NCBI GenBank assembly: GCA_002730875.1
Contig: PCBI01000019.1
Coordinates: 464,905 to 528,904 of the forward strand
Length of the DNA stretch: 64,000 nt
Reading direction: 5' to 3'
Origin: Spirochaetaceae bacterium
GTDB taxonomy: Bacteria; Spirochaetota; Leptospiria; Leptospirales; Leptonemataceae
The stretch's first letter is position 1. Each line of letters starts with the position of its first letter. A program made the translations under genes and the position numbers. The notes beneath the pieces are model-generated. The model did no database searches. It worked only from the letters and a program-made list of their open reading frames with translations, and was not told the DNA's origin. Of the stretch, positions 36,300-45,098 are shown piece after piece.

Positions 36300-37328
36300 T
36301 CAAGGGGCCACAAGGATACGATTTTTTCCGGTCTTTTTAGCCTCGTACAGAGCCCGGTCCGCGCCTTCAAAAATCTGGGATCCGCTGTTTCCATGGTCCG
36401 GATAGCTGGCCAGCCCCCCGCTACAGGTCACCGTTATGCCATCAAAATCCTCTTTCTCAACAGCCACCCGGAATCTATCGGCTACTTTCATCGCCTGTTC
36501 GGTGGATGTGTGGGGCAGTACCACGGCAAATTCCTCGCCGCCGAATCGACAGGGATAGTCTTCCTGACGAAGTATTAACTTCAGCAGATGACCCACCCGG
36601 CGCATGATCATGTCCCCGGAAGAATGACCGTAGGTGTCATTGATTGACTTGAAGTTGTCCAGGTCCAGAATGAGCAAGCTTACTGGAACCTGGTGTCTTT
36701 CGGCTCGTTTCATTTCCCTGCGCAGACACCGGTCGAAGTATCGGCGATTGTAGAGCATCGTTAGCTCATCGGTCATGGAGTTTTTCATCATCTCGTCTAC
36801 GACCGAGATTTCGATAATGATTGGATTTCTAAGAATCTTGTTCAGGTTGATGAAATAATCCAGCATGGCCACCCGAAAGCCAATGGGACGCTCCAGCCTT
36901 CGTTCCAGCTCTCGGGAATGCTGCAGAATCTCCTTCCAATGGTCCTGCGCGACGCCAGGCTCAAAACGGTGATGCAATAGGACGCGAAATAGATCCACGT
37001 AGAATTCGCTGTTGGAGTTATCCCGTAGTTCCTCGAACTTTCGTAGTATCCGGTCCTCACTTAGAGGGTCCTCGTCCAGGATCTGACGGATCAAATCCAC
37101 CAGGTCTGCATGTCCGGACTCCAATTCCTTCACCTGGTTTTGTAGACCCATAATTTCTGCACGGGATAGCTCCTGGGCAACTTCCTGGGCCTGAATGGTC
37201 TGGTCCGCCTCTACCAGTTCCTTCCTGGAGAGGTCCGTAACCTTTTCGTAGGCGCCCAACAACGTTTTCAGGCGTTCGATCTCTTGCTCTTTCTGTCGTA
37301 ACGCCCGTTCCAAATCTTGCGAGGACAT
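36300..37328 (-). CDS. GGDEF diguanylate cyclase
   Basis: About 342 residues from MSSQDLERALRQ. An N-terminal coiled coil (~1-85: KEQEIERLKTLL, QEVAQELSRAEIMGLQNQ) and a helical middle precede a GGDEF domain: DELTMLYNRRYFDRCLRREMKRAERH, LDLDNFKSINDTYGHSSGD, active site FGGEEFAVVLP. An inhibitory I-site RxxD (RQED) lies five residues before GGEEF. It should be an active, product-inhibited c-di-GMP synthase. No membrane helix, so cytoplasmic. Divergent from the HAD phosphatase gene (78 bp). Confidence 0.92.
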   Translation of the reverse strand: MSSQDLERALRQKEQEIERLKTLLGAYEKVTDLSRKELVEADQTIQAQEVAQELSRAEIMGLQNQVKELESGHADLVDLIRQILDEDPLSEDRILRKFEELRDNSNSEFYVDLFRVLLHHRFEPGVAQDHWKEILQHSRELERRLERPIGFRVAMLDYFINLNKILRNPIIIEISVVDEMMKNSMTDELTMLYNRRYFDRCLRREMKRAERHQVPVSLLILDLDNFKSINDTYGHSSGDMIMRRVGHLLKLILRQEDYPCRFGGEEFAVVLPHTSTEQAMKVADRFRVAVEKEDFDGITVTCSGGLASYPDHGNSGSQIFEGADRALYEAKKTGKNRILVAP

Positions 37329-37406
37329 AGTTGAACCCAAACAAATATCCCGGGCAGGTAAAGAATTTTTCGTGGATCTAAGAATTTTGCCCGGGACTGT
37401 GGCAGA

Positions 37407-38006
37407 ATGCCCAATCCATCCACCTGGATCTTTGATATGGATGGCACTCTCACCGAGGCAGTGCACGATTTTCAGCTTATCCGAAGGGAGCTGGGGCTCG
37501 GACCCGAGGATCCCATCCTGGATTCCATCCGGAATGCAGAACCGGATAAGGCCCGCCAGATGAACCATCGGTTGAATGAAATCGAATGGGAGCTTGCGGC
37601 TCTGGCCCGACCGGCGGCCGGGATACATGAATTCCTGTTAGGTCTGAAGGAGGGGAACGTGCGTCTGGGGATTCTTACCCGGAATCGTCACGACATTGCA
37701 CTGGAGACCTTGAAGCGGGCGGGCCTCAGCGAATTCTTTCAGGAGGACTGGATTGTGGACCGGGAAATGGCGGCGCCCAAACCGGACCCGGAAGGGATTC
37801 ATCTAATACTGGAACGTCACAACGAGCGACCGGAAAATACAATGATGGTTGGGGATTTTCGTTACGATCTGGAGGCGGGTCGAGCAGCAGGTACCGGCAC
37901 CGTATATATGGACCCCACCGGTGAATTCCCATTTCGTGACCTGGCCGATATTTGTGCCCGGGATTTTCTGGAGCTCAAGGCAATGATCAGCGGCCATTTG
38001 CCGTAG
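37407..38006 (+). CDS. HAD-superfamily hydrolase (phosphatase)
   Basis: 199 residues, HAD IA: motif I WIFDMDGTLTEAVHDF, motif II LGILTRNRH, lysine in PKPDPEGIHL, acidic motif MVGDFRYDLEAGRAAG. Similar to phosphoglycolate-phosphatase-like enzymes; the substrate is unknown. It is monocistronic and convergent with ccoI. Confidence 0.88.
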   Translation: MPNPSTWIFDMDGTLTEAVHDFQLIRRELGLGPEDPILDSIRNAEPDKARQMNHRLNEIEWELAALARPAAGIHEFLLGLKEGNVRLGILTRNRHDIALETLKRAGLSEFFQEDWIVDREMAAPKPDPEGIHLILERHNERPENTMMVGDFRYDLEAGRAAGTGTVYMDPTGEFPFRDLADICARDFLELKAMISGHLP

Positions 38007-38042
38007 TCGGAAATGTCAATGATGCCAGCAATCGGTTTCAAG

Positions 38043-38070
38043 CATTGCCGCCCCGGGCAATACGGCAATG
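38043..38070. repeat. Inverted repeat between convergent genes
   Basis: CATTGCCG (38043-38050) and CGGCAATG (38063-38070) form an 8-bp perfect stem with a 12-base loop. It lies between the ends of the HAD gene and ccoI. No T-run follows on either side, so termination is only possible, not shown. Confidence 0.45.
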
Positions 38071-38123
38071 TCGTGGTATTTGCATAATCAGGCAGGCAAC
38101 TTCGATTTACCGCCCAGGCCAAC

Positions 38124-41078
38124 TCAAACGTTCAAAGACTTAACCTTGCCGGCAAAAACCGAATTAACGATCACCGTGATAGAAGATAGGCTCATGAAAA
38201 CCGCTCCCAGAAAGGGACTGATAAAGCCGGCGAATGCGATGGGAAGAAGCAGTATGTTGTAGCCAAAGGCCAGAAGTAGATTCTGAATAATCTTCGCTCT
38301 TGTGGATCTTGCAATGAGTACCATTTTCCAGAGATCTTGAAGACGATTGTTCAATAGAAGAATGTCCGAGCTTAGCAGGGCCAGGCCGGCGCCTCCGGCA
38401 AAGCTGATTCCGGCATCGGCGGCGGCCAGGGCGGCGCTATCGTTTATCCCATCGCCTATCATCAGGGTTTCCGATCTTTCGGTGGCTTGCTTCACAAAAT
38501 CCCGTTTTTGTTCCGGGCTTTGTTGGGCCTGAAAATCCGCTATTCCCAGCTGTTCGGCCAGGCCGGCCACATGTTGCCGGGAATCGCCGCTCAGTATGGT
38601 AAGATGGTATTGCTTTGCCAATCGGCTTACGATGGGTTTTGCATCGTTGCGAAGGGCATCGTGCAGAAAGAACACTGCCAGGTACTGGAGTTCTGGGTAT
38701 GATTCGGTCTCGGTCAGGGCTCTTCGCGCCAGAACCACAGCGGTGCTTCGACGCTCCGAACAAAGCTTTTCAATATCAGGGAGGGCGGCCCTGTCCTGAA
38801 TCGATTCTTCCGTTCGGTCGTTATCGATTTCCCAATGGCTTCGCGAAGAGTCGGGGCCAGACGGCGGCTGGCTCTTCGGTTGAACGCGGATCAAGCGCGA
38901 GTTGTCCGATCCCCCGGCATCCGAAGCAAGCTCATTCATCCAGCGAAACGAGCCCAGGAAGTATTCGTAGCGCAATTCATGTTTACGGTTTGTGGATTCG
39001 GCGCTATGCTCGGAAGCGGCATTGGCCTTAAGTTCATCCGTTGCTGCGGCGGCGCCATCAACTGCGGCACTGCGGGACATCGTCTCAATCACGGACATCC
39101 CCCGGGAATCCAAAATCAAAGGGCTTGCGCTTTCCTCTATCGATAGTCCGAGGCCGGGATGGTATCGTAAATGGCTTCGATCCAGTTCCAGATCGGGCAG
39201 GGCCCCGTACCGACTTTGAAAAGCACGAACCACCGGATGCTGGATGCCGGAGCGGGACTCCATGGAACGGGCCAATGAACGAAGCAGGTCTGCGGAAGGG
39301 CGGGCGTTATCCTTCCGGTTCCCGGGCCCCGCATTTGGAGGGACGAAATCTTCGCGAAACCATTCCTCGGTAATCTCCATCCGTCCGGTGGTCAACGTCC
39401 CGGTCTTGTCAAAAATGATCTGCTTTGCCCGGGCGATGGTCTCCAGGTGCTGCCCGTTACGAAACAGAATGCCGGAGCTATAGGATCGCTGGATGCCTGC
39501 AATAAAGGCTGTGGGGATGGCCAGATTCAATGCGCAGGGACAGGCCACAATTAGCAGAGTGACCGTTATGATGATTGCTTCGGCGAGTCCCGATTTCTGA
39601 TAATGATAGTAGAAGGCGGCTATGCTGGCCAGAAGAACAAAGCCCACGAAGTACCGGCCGGCCATCTCCGCGAACTTCTGGCTCCGCGGAGAATCATTCA
39701 GGCTTTCGGCGGCCATGGCCTGAATCTGTCTTAAAGCGCTCTGATCGCCGGCTCGTTCTACCCGAAGTTTCATTTCGCCAATGGCTTTCAGTCCGGACAG
39801 CAGAAGATCGCCTTTCTTACGGGTGACCGGTTCGAATTCGCCGGTAAGCAGTGACTGCTCCACTTCAGCGGAGGCCTCCAGAAGAACGGAGTCGCAGGGC
39901 AGGGATTCGCCGGGTTTAAGCAAAATTGTATCGCCCTTTTTTAGATCCTCGGAAGGGATGATCCTGGCGTTTCCCTCGTTATCCAGGATTCGAGCGAAGG
40001 GCGATTCGGCCTGTTGCAGGTTGTCTACCAGATACAGGCTTCGTAGCTTCAGCCGGCTTTCCAGATATCTGCCCGCCAGAACGGCAAAGGTAACAAAACA
40101 AACTGAATCGAAGTACACTTCCCCCGCTTCAAAAAAGGCGGCATAGACGCTGTAGAAGTAAGCGATGGAAAGTCCTGCCGATGTGAGCAGATCCATGGAA
40201 AGAACGCCGTGACGCAAGGAAGCAAAGGCGGTGCGAAAGAAGATGGCGGCGCTATAGAACAATACCGGCGTCGCAAATGCGAAGCTGACCAGATGAAAGA
40301 AATTCTTCGTGAACCGATCCATGGTGCCGAAGTAGCCGGCATATAGCGAAACGCTCACAAGCATGATGTTACCGGCGAAGAAACCGGCCACTACCATTTT
40401 CTTGAGCAGACTGCGGGCATAGTTCTTCTGAGCCTCGGAGGAATCGCTCTTACGCAATGGCAATAATCGGTAGCCCAGCTTTTCGATTCGGTGCGCCAGC
40501 TCTTTCAGCGATATGCTGTCCGGATCCCACACAAGATGCAACCGGTTGGTGGCCAGATTGCCCGACGCTTCCAGGACTCCCGGAAGCGATCTGAGCATGG
40601 TTTCGTTTAGCCAGATGCAGGAGCTGCAATGAATTCCTTCTATTAAGAAATGAGATTCGGCTCTGGCGGTGGCCCCGACGTTATTTCCTGACCCCTGGGC
40701 GGATTGATTTTCTCCGTCCGCGTTGTTTTGCGCTTTGTTGTTTTCCGTGGCCGGATTGCGCCGGTGCTTGCCGGATTGTTCGGTCTGTGCACGATGGTCC
40801 GCGGGCTGGCTCTCCGCCGAGCCGCTGGTCACCCGCTCGGCTTTCCTGGACTGGTTTTCTATCAGATCCCAGATTTCATCGCTACTTCTTTCCTCGGGGC
40901 GCGGAGCATACTCGGTGCGAAACTCGTAGTAATCCAGCATTCCGGAACCCGCGATCAGTTCATAGGCGCCGGCACAGCCCTGACAACAGAACCGATGCTC
41001 ATTTCTCTCTATGGGACGATCTTCTACGGGCAGTCCGCAATGGTAGCAGAGCAAGGAGGATTGGGCAGTTTCTTGCAT
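38124..41078 (-). CDS. ccoI: Copper-transporting P1B-type ATPase for cbb3 assembly (CcoI/FixI)
   Basis: 984 residues, larger than typical CcoI (~750-820). The N-terminal Cys-rich region (CYHCGLPV, HRFCCQGCAGAY) is followed by an HMA site (GIHCSSCIW). Then come the transmembrane CPC motif (VACPCALNLAIP), phosphorylation site DKTGTLTTG, the H-P of the nucleotide domain in SGIQHPVVRAF, and the hinge GDGINDSAALAAADAGIS. The actuator motif reads TGEF. The extra length comes from a Gln/Asn/Ser-rich linker (~85-145) and an insert in the nucleotide-binding domain (~660-780). It delivers copper for the oxidase CuB site. Last gene of the cco locus. Confidence 0.93.
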   Translation of the reverse strand: MQETAQSSLLCYHCGLPVEDRPIERNEHRFCCQGCAGAYELIAGSGMLDYYEFRTEYAPRPEERSSDEIWDLIENQSRKAERVTSGSAESQPADHRAQTEQSGKHRRNPATENNKAQNNADGENQSAQGSGNNVGATARAESHFLIEGIHCSSCIWLNETMLRSLPGVLEASGNLATNRLHLVWDPDSISLKELAHRIEKLGYRLLPLRKSDSSEAQKNYARSLLKKMVVAGFFAGNIMLVSVSLYAGYFGTMDRFTKNFFHLVSFAFATPVLFYSAAIFFRTAFASLRHGVLSMDLLTSAGLSIAYFYSVYAAFFEAGEVYFDSVCFVTFAVLAGRYLESRLKLRSLYLVDNLQQAESPFARILDNEGNARIIPSEDLKKGDTILLKPGESLPCDSVLLEASAEVEQSLLTGEFEPVTRKKGDLLLSGLKAIGEMKLRVERAGDQSALRQIQAMAAESLNDSPRSQKFAEMAGRYFVGFVLLASIAAFYYHYQKSGLAEAIIITVTLLIVACPCALNLAIPTAFIAGIQRSYSSGILFRNGQHLETIARAKQIIFDKTGTLTTGRMEITEEWFREDFVPPNAGPGNRKDNARPSADLLRSLARSMESRSGIQHPVVRAFQSRYGALPDLELDRSHLRYHPGLGLSIEESASPLILDSRGMSVIETMSRSAAVDGAAAATDELKANAASEHSAESTNRKHELRYEYFLGSFRWMNELASDAGGSDNSRLIRVQPKSQPPSGPDSSRSHWEIDNDRTEESIQDRAALPDIEKLCSERRSTAVVLARRALTETESYPELQYLAVFFLHDALRNDAKPIVSRLAKQYHLTILSGDSRQHVAGLAEQLGIADFQAQQSPEQKRDFVKQATERSETLMIGDGINDSAALAAADAGISFAGGAGLALLSSDILLLNNRLQDLWKMVLIARSTRAKIIQNLLLAFGYNILLLPIAFAGFISPFLGAVFMSLSSITVIVNSVFAGKVKSLNV

Positions 41079-41124
41079 TGGTCTAATACTGGTAGCAGTC
41101 AGCCTTACTAATGCGAGTCAGGAA

Positions 41125-42003
41125 TTAGAAAGATCCTGCATGGCTCCAGCGTTTCACAACAATGAAAATGGCATAAGCAATCATGATAATGCCCAGGATT
41201 TTGCCTGGCCATCGGGCACGCAAGAAATCCCACAGTTTGGAACTGGCCAGCCCCACCAGGAACAGGGCCGGGTAGGTTCCCAGGCTAAATACAAACATGA
41301 TGAATGCGCCGGCCAGTGGTTCGCCGGTGCCCAGAGCCAGCCCGTAAGCCGGGTAGAGCAGGCCGCAGGGAAGCAGTCCGGAAACCATACCCATTAAAGC
41401 GGCATTTTCCACCGGATTGGTGCGCCCCCTGAGAAGCTGACCAATGCTTCGGTTAAACCAGGCTGGCATGCGAATGCCGTGGAATCCGGGAATGGAAGGG
41501 AAGATGAAGCTAAGTCCAAAGTAAAGCAGTAGCGCCGCTCCCAGAATGGCCGCAATGGAGTTCACTACGTAAAGGTTGATGGTTTTCCCGGCCAGCCCAA
41601 GGAAGAATCCCACTGACATGTAAGACAGGGATCGCATCAAATTGTACATTGTGTTGATGGTCCATCGCGAGCTTCCGGGCTTTTTAGAGGATGCTGCCTG
41701 CGAGGAAATCGCTATGCCCGAACCCTGAATCTTTTTCGATTCTGGTCTGTCCGGATTCAGTTCCCGTTTCTGGTCCGTGTCTGAGCCCGATACGTTGGCA
41801 TCAGCGTCAGACAGGGAGGCTTCGAACCTGGATTCTCCGGGCGTCGTTGCGTCAGCGGTGCTTTCCGGCGCAGGGGCTCTTCGACCATTCAATAGATGGA
41901 CGAAGGGGCCACACATGCCTATACAATGCAGCGATCCTACGAATCCCTGCATGAAGGCTATTGATACCGCGCTCCAGAATCCGGCGCTTTCCATTCCGTT
42001 CAT
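41125..42003 (-). CDS. SafE/TauE-like (UreH-like) membrane protein of cbb3 assembly
   Basis: 292 residues with about six hydrophobic helices. The N-terminal signature FVGSLHCIGMCGPFVHLL is typical of the 'sulfite exporter TauE/SafE family' proteins found beside ccoI/ccoS. The second half has GMVSGLLPCGLLYPAYGLAL, a likely metal- or thiol-related Cys segment. A ~60-residue polar, low-complexity loop (~38-98) interrupts the first and second helices. Its role is probably copper handling or cytochrome maturation; the exact function is not established. Confidence 0.8.
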   Translation of the reverse strand: MNGMESAGFWSAVSIAFMQGFVGSLHCIGMCGPFVHLLNGRRAPAPESTADATTPGESRFEASLSDADANVSGSDTDQKRELNPDRPESKKIQGSGIAISSQAASSKKPGSSRWTINTMYNLMRSLSYMSVGFFLGLAGKTINLYVVNSIAAILGAALLLYFGLSFIFPSIPGFHGIRMPAWFNRSIGQLLRGRTNPVENAALMGMVSGLLPCGLLYPAYGLALGTGEPLAGAFIMFVFSLGTYPALFLVGLASSKLWDFLRARWPGKILGIIMIAYAIFIVVKRWSHAGSF

Positions 42004-42058
42004 AGATTATAGACAGGTTTGTTCAAGATCGAAGAAGATCGGAAAAATGCCGGCTGCA

Positions 42059-42352
42059 TCAGCTACCGGCAACGGTTTTTTCTGATTCAGCAGAAAGACT
42101 TTCGCTTTGGACCCCTTTTGCAGTCACATTTGCATCCGCATGTATATCCGGAGTTTTTGCCCCAGAGCCTTTGCGCCCAGAATCGCCAGCAACAATGCTT
42201 CGGTCCGCCTGATCCTGTTCGTCCATAAGCATACGATACTTGATCATTTCGGAGTCTTCGTAGTCCTCGTTCTTGACGCTCCAGAGAAAGAAAGCCAGGA
42301 ATGCCAGAGCGATGATTGCAGCAATGGGTAGCGTAATCAGAAGTCCGGCCAT
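42059..42352 (-). CDS. ccoS: cbb3 oxidase maturation protein CcoS
   Basis: 97 residues. One N-terminal helix (LLITLPIAAIIALAFLAFFLWSVKN) is followed by the CcoS hallmark DYEDSEMIKYRMLMD. The family is needed for cofactor insertion into cbb3 oxidase. The usual protein is ~50-70 residues; here a polar tail of ~45 residues is added. It directly abuts the FixH-like gene stop (no spacer). Confidence 0.88.
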   Translation of the reverse strand: MAGLLITLPIAAIIALAFLAFFLWSVKNEDYEDSEMIKYRMLMDEQDQADRSIVAGDSGRKGSGAKTPDIHADANVTAKGVQSESLSAESEKTVAGS

Positions 42353-42859
42353 CTATTCCACTCCCACTCGCTGACTACGATGGAAGCGAAGTTCGCCGGC
42401 CTTTCCATCCACAATAACGTCCCAGTAGCCCGGTCGTGGAATGGTGATCTCTTTGCTGAACATCAGCCTGCCATTTTCGGATTTTATGTCTGCGGCTGTT
42501 ATCTCTACACTCTGTCTGTATCGACTGGTGGCGGGCTGGTCCAGCTTCAGGGTGAAGCTAACGTCTTCCGGTTTCAGGGATTGCCCTTCCGGTATGGTCA
42601 GGGTCCAGTCCAGAGTCTGTTTGCCGCGAGCCAGGGTATCGGCCTGAAAGACATCGCCCTCAATTTTGAAGCCCAGGGCTTCGGCTTTTTCCCTGGCATC
42701 GATGTGGGCCTGGTAATCCAGGCCCTTTTCGTAGTAGGTTTCGTCCAGGATAGGCTCCGCGTTGTCCAGAGCCAACTTCAAGGTGTAGCCCAGGCCTGTC
42801 GTCAGCAACGCGAAGAAGATGCCGATGAGCCAGAAGGCTGTTTTCATGGATTCTGACAT
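42353..42859 (-). CDS. FixH/CcoH family protein
   Basis: 168 residues with a single N-terminal membrane helix (FWLIGIFFALLTTGLGYTLKLAL) and the FixH family block NAEPILDETYYEKGLDYQ. A periplasmic Ig-like domain follows (LTIPEGQSLKPEDVSFTLKL, PGYWDVIVDGKAG). CcoH/FixH stabilises the cbb3 oxidase during assembly. TTGAGGTAAAC supplies a ribosome-binding site. It lies between ccoG and ccoS, the usual order. Confidence 0.88.
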   Translation of the reverse strand: MSESMKTAFWLIGIFFALLTTGLGYTLKLALDNAEPILDETYYEKGLDYQAHIDAREKAEALGFKIEGDVFQADTLARGKQTLDWTLTIPEGQSLKPEDVSFTLKLDQPATSRYRQSVEITAADIKSENGRLMFSKEITIPRPGYWDVIVDGKAGELRFHRSQRVGVE

Positions 42860-42905
42860 GTTTACCTCAATACTAATCTATGCTTCCTGATTCTTCGCAT
42901 CTTTG

Positions 42906-44240
42906 CTACTCGATCGGGAAGGTAAACTTACTATCCACTACCTGCTTCATGGACGGATCGTCGGCGCTGGTAATTGTGAACTGGATCTCTTTGGGACGCA
43001 GCGGAGCCTTATCGGCTTTGTAAGCTACGATCAATCGAAGTTCCTTGTGTTCCGAGGCCGCCAGGTCAATGGTTCCTGGCCGGGAAACAATTTCAAAATC
43101 TCCATCGCCTGCTACTGAAACATTAACGCTTAGATCGCCGTAGGACATGTTGCCCAGGTGCAGTTCGTAACCGTTCTGATAGCTGTCGCCGGCATTGATG
43201 TTTCGCAGTTGCGCATCTCGCTGAATGCTTGCATAGATGGGCGTTCGAAGAACGAGCAAGGTGGTGAAAACTACAATCAGAGCCCCCACCACGGCGCCGT
43301 AAACGGCGGTTCGAGGTCGGAAGTAGGGACGATTCTTCTTGTCCACTTTATGGGATTCGGATTCGGCGATTGTGCTATAGTCGATGAGCGTCGGCTTATC
43401 GAACTTCTGTAGAACGCTGTTACAGGCATCTACACATAACCCGCAAGAAAGACATCCTATCTGAAGTCCGTCGCGAATGTCGATGCCGGTAGGGCAAACC
43501 TGAACGCATAGATGGCAGTCGATGCAATCCCCGGCATGCTCTCCCACTTTCTGACCTTTCTGCCGGCGCTGCTCGCCGCGTTCCACATCATACATTACGA
43601 TGGGGCTGTGCCGGTCGATGAGCGCTGCCTGAAAACGGCCATAGGGGCAGGCGTACTTGCAGAGGTTTTCTCGGAAATACACCATATTGAAGAAAGCGGC
43701 GCCGGTGGATGCCGTCAGAAAGATAAACCAGGCGGCGGGTCTGTAGGTATCCGCAAAGGCGAAGATCTTTCCGGTCACCAGGTTAGCGAGCATGTCTTCA
43801 TAGCGCACGAAGTAGGCCACGAAGACGAAGGAGAAAAACAGGGAAAGAACAACCCAGGCCGGAATGACCCGTGCCCAGTGGGACTTCTTCATTGTAGGTT
43901 TGCCGTAGGAGCTACCGCCTACCAGTTTGCCCACCCAGTTATAGGCTTCGGTGAATATTGTCTGCGGACAGGCATACCCGCACCAGATTCGCCCAAAGAG
44001 CGCCGTAAAAAAGAGAAGCATGAAGCCCAGGGTTAACAGGATGACATGCAGAAAATATAACTCTTGAGGCCAGATAGTGAGGCCAAAAACGTGAAAGGTT
44101 CTGTTTGGAATATCCAGAAGAAGAAATGGATTTCCGTTTATACGGATAAACGGAAGAACCAGGAATAATGCGAATAGCGCAATATTAATGCGATTCTTGA
44201 TTGTGCGATGCTTGCCTTCTATAGGCCGTGCGATGACCAT
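42906..44240 (-). CDS. ccoG: cbb3 oxidase accessory ferredoxin CcoG
   Basis: About 444 residues from MVIARPIEG; GGAGGG six bases upstream fixes this start over the one at 44276. Membrane helices are followed by CGYACPQTIFTEAYNWV, then two 4Fe-4S clusters (CIDCHLCVQVCPTGIDIRDG and CLSCGLCVDACNSVL) and a C-terminal Ig-like domain with one more helix. CcoG reduces copper for cbb3 assembly. It is separated from ccoP by a strong hairpin. Confidence 0.93.
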   Translation of the reverse strand: MVIARPIEGKHRTIKNRINIALFALFLVLPFIRINGNPFLLLDIPNRTFHVFGLTIWPQELYFLHVILLTLGFMLLFFTALFGRIWCGYACPQTIFTEAYNWVGKLVGGSSYGKPTMKKSHWARVIPAWVVLSLFFSFVFVAYFVRYEDMLANLVTGKIFAFADTYRPAAWFIFLTASTGAAFFNMVYFRENLCKYACPYGRFQAALIDRHSPIVMYDVERGEQRRQKGQKVGEHAGDCIDCHLCVQVCPTGIDIRDGLQIGCLSCGLCVDACNSVLQKFDKPTLIDYSTIAESESHKVDKKNRPYFRPRTAVYGAVVGALIVVFTTLLVLRTPIYASIQRDAQLRNINAGDSYQNGYELHLGNMSYGDLSVNVSVAGDGDFEIVSRPGTIDLAASEHKELRLIVAYKADKAPLRPKEIQFTITSADDPSMKQVVDSKFTFPIE

Positions 44241-44279
44241 GGGGTCCCTCCAGGTGGGGTCTGTTACTCTTCCCAAAGG

Positions 44280-44302
44280 AAGCGGAGGCCGGGCCTCCGC
44301 TT
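44280..44302 (-). promoter_or_regulatory. Strong hairpin between ccoP and ccoG
   Basis: AAGCGGAGGCC (44280-44290) is the exact reverse complement of GGCCTCCGCTT (44292-44302), a near-perfect 11-bp stem. It lies in the 109-bp spacer between ccoP and ccoG on the transcribed minus strand. The tail on that strand is TTCCTTT, weak for full termination, so partial termination or mRNA processing that lowers expression of the assembly genes is plausible. Confidence 0.6.
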
Positions 44303-44349
44303 ATTAATTAAGGTATCTTTCTTTTGAATGGAAACTAAGTCTTAAAAAT

Positions 44350-44898
44350 CTATTTGCTTTTGAGACTTGGATTCATTTTGGCCATCCAGGCCATTACCTG
44401 TAGCACCTTTGTGCTTCCCAGGCTTCGATTGTGCGCGGGCATGTTTCCGCCGGTATCCAGTTTCTTCTGCTCGCCCTGAATCCCGTTCATCACCAGGCCG
44501 TATACTACTTCGTCAGAGTTTCCATGCAACCACGTGGTATCGGTCAAGTCGGGACCAACGCGTCCTTTTGCATCGTTACCGTGACAGGCGGCGCATTTGG
44601 CCTGGAAGTGGCCTTCGCCGGCAGCGATGGCCTCGGCATCCCCGCGAAGAGGATTCACTCCCTCTTCGGTCAAGGAGATCTTGTTCAGGTTCATCGCATC
44701 CGGGAACTGTTTCTGGTAGTCGGCCACCTCTTGTTCGTAGCCCTTTTCCTGGTCCCAGCCTTCCAGGCCGTGGGTCCAGAGAACGTATACTACGCCAAAC
44801 ACGATCCCGGCGATGAGCATCAGGGTCCACCAGGTAGGTAGCCAGCCCCGCCCCTCGTATATCTCTTCATCATCTCTTACTTCTTGAAAATCTGCCAT
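44350..44898 (-). CDS. ccoP: cbb3 oxidase subunit III (CcoP), monoheme form
   Basis: 182 residues. The N-terminal part EGRGWLPTWWTLMLIAGIVFGVVYVLW is the membrane anchor of CcoP. Only one cytochrome c motif is present, CAACHGND, with the Met ligand in GGNMPAH. Classical CcoP is ~290-310 residues with two hemes, so this is a short monoheme form. AAGGAGG lies upstream, inside the ccoQ end; the ATG shares its first base with the ccoQ stop. Confidence 0.88.
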   Translation of the reverse strand: MADFQEVRDDEEIYEGRGWLPTWWTLMLIAGIVFGVVYVLWTHGLEGWDQEKGYEQEVADYQKQFPDAMNLNKISLTEEGVNPLRGDAEAIAAGEGHFQAKCAACHGNDAKGRVGPDLTDTTWLHGNSDEVVYGLVMNGIQGEQKKLDTGGNMPAHNRSLGSTKVLQVMAWMAKMNPSLKSK

Positions 44899-45098
44899 TA
44901 TACTGCCTCCTTATCCTGGCTGCGGTATTCTTCGGACAGGCTGGGATCGATATCGTCGTCCAGCATATCATACTTGGCCGCTTCCAGTTCCTTCTTTTTG
45001 CCTGGACGATACACGTACCAGGCAATGAAGAGAAGTATCATACCCAGAAGGGGAAGGCGTAAGCCTTTATAGATCCCCATCCAGATCTCATTTTCCAT
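44898..45098 (-). CDS. ccoQ: cbb3 oxidase subunit CcoQ
   Basis: About 66 residues from MENEIWMGIYKG; one membrane helix (LPLLGMILLFIAWYVYRPGKK) and an acidic, soluble tail (YDMLDDDIDPSLSEEYRSQ). Fits the CcoQ subunit by size, topology and position between ccoO and ccoP. It overlaps the ccoO end by 11 bp and the ccoP start by one base. Confidence 0.85.
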   Translation of the reverse strand: MENEIWMGIYKGLRLPLLGMILLFIAWYVYRPGKKKELEAAKYDMLDDDIDPSLSEEYRSQDKEAV

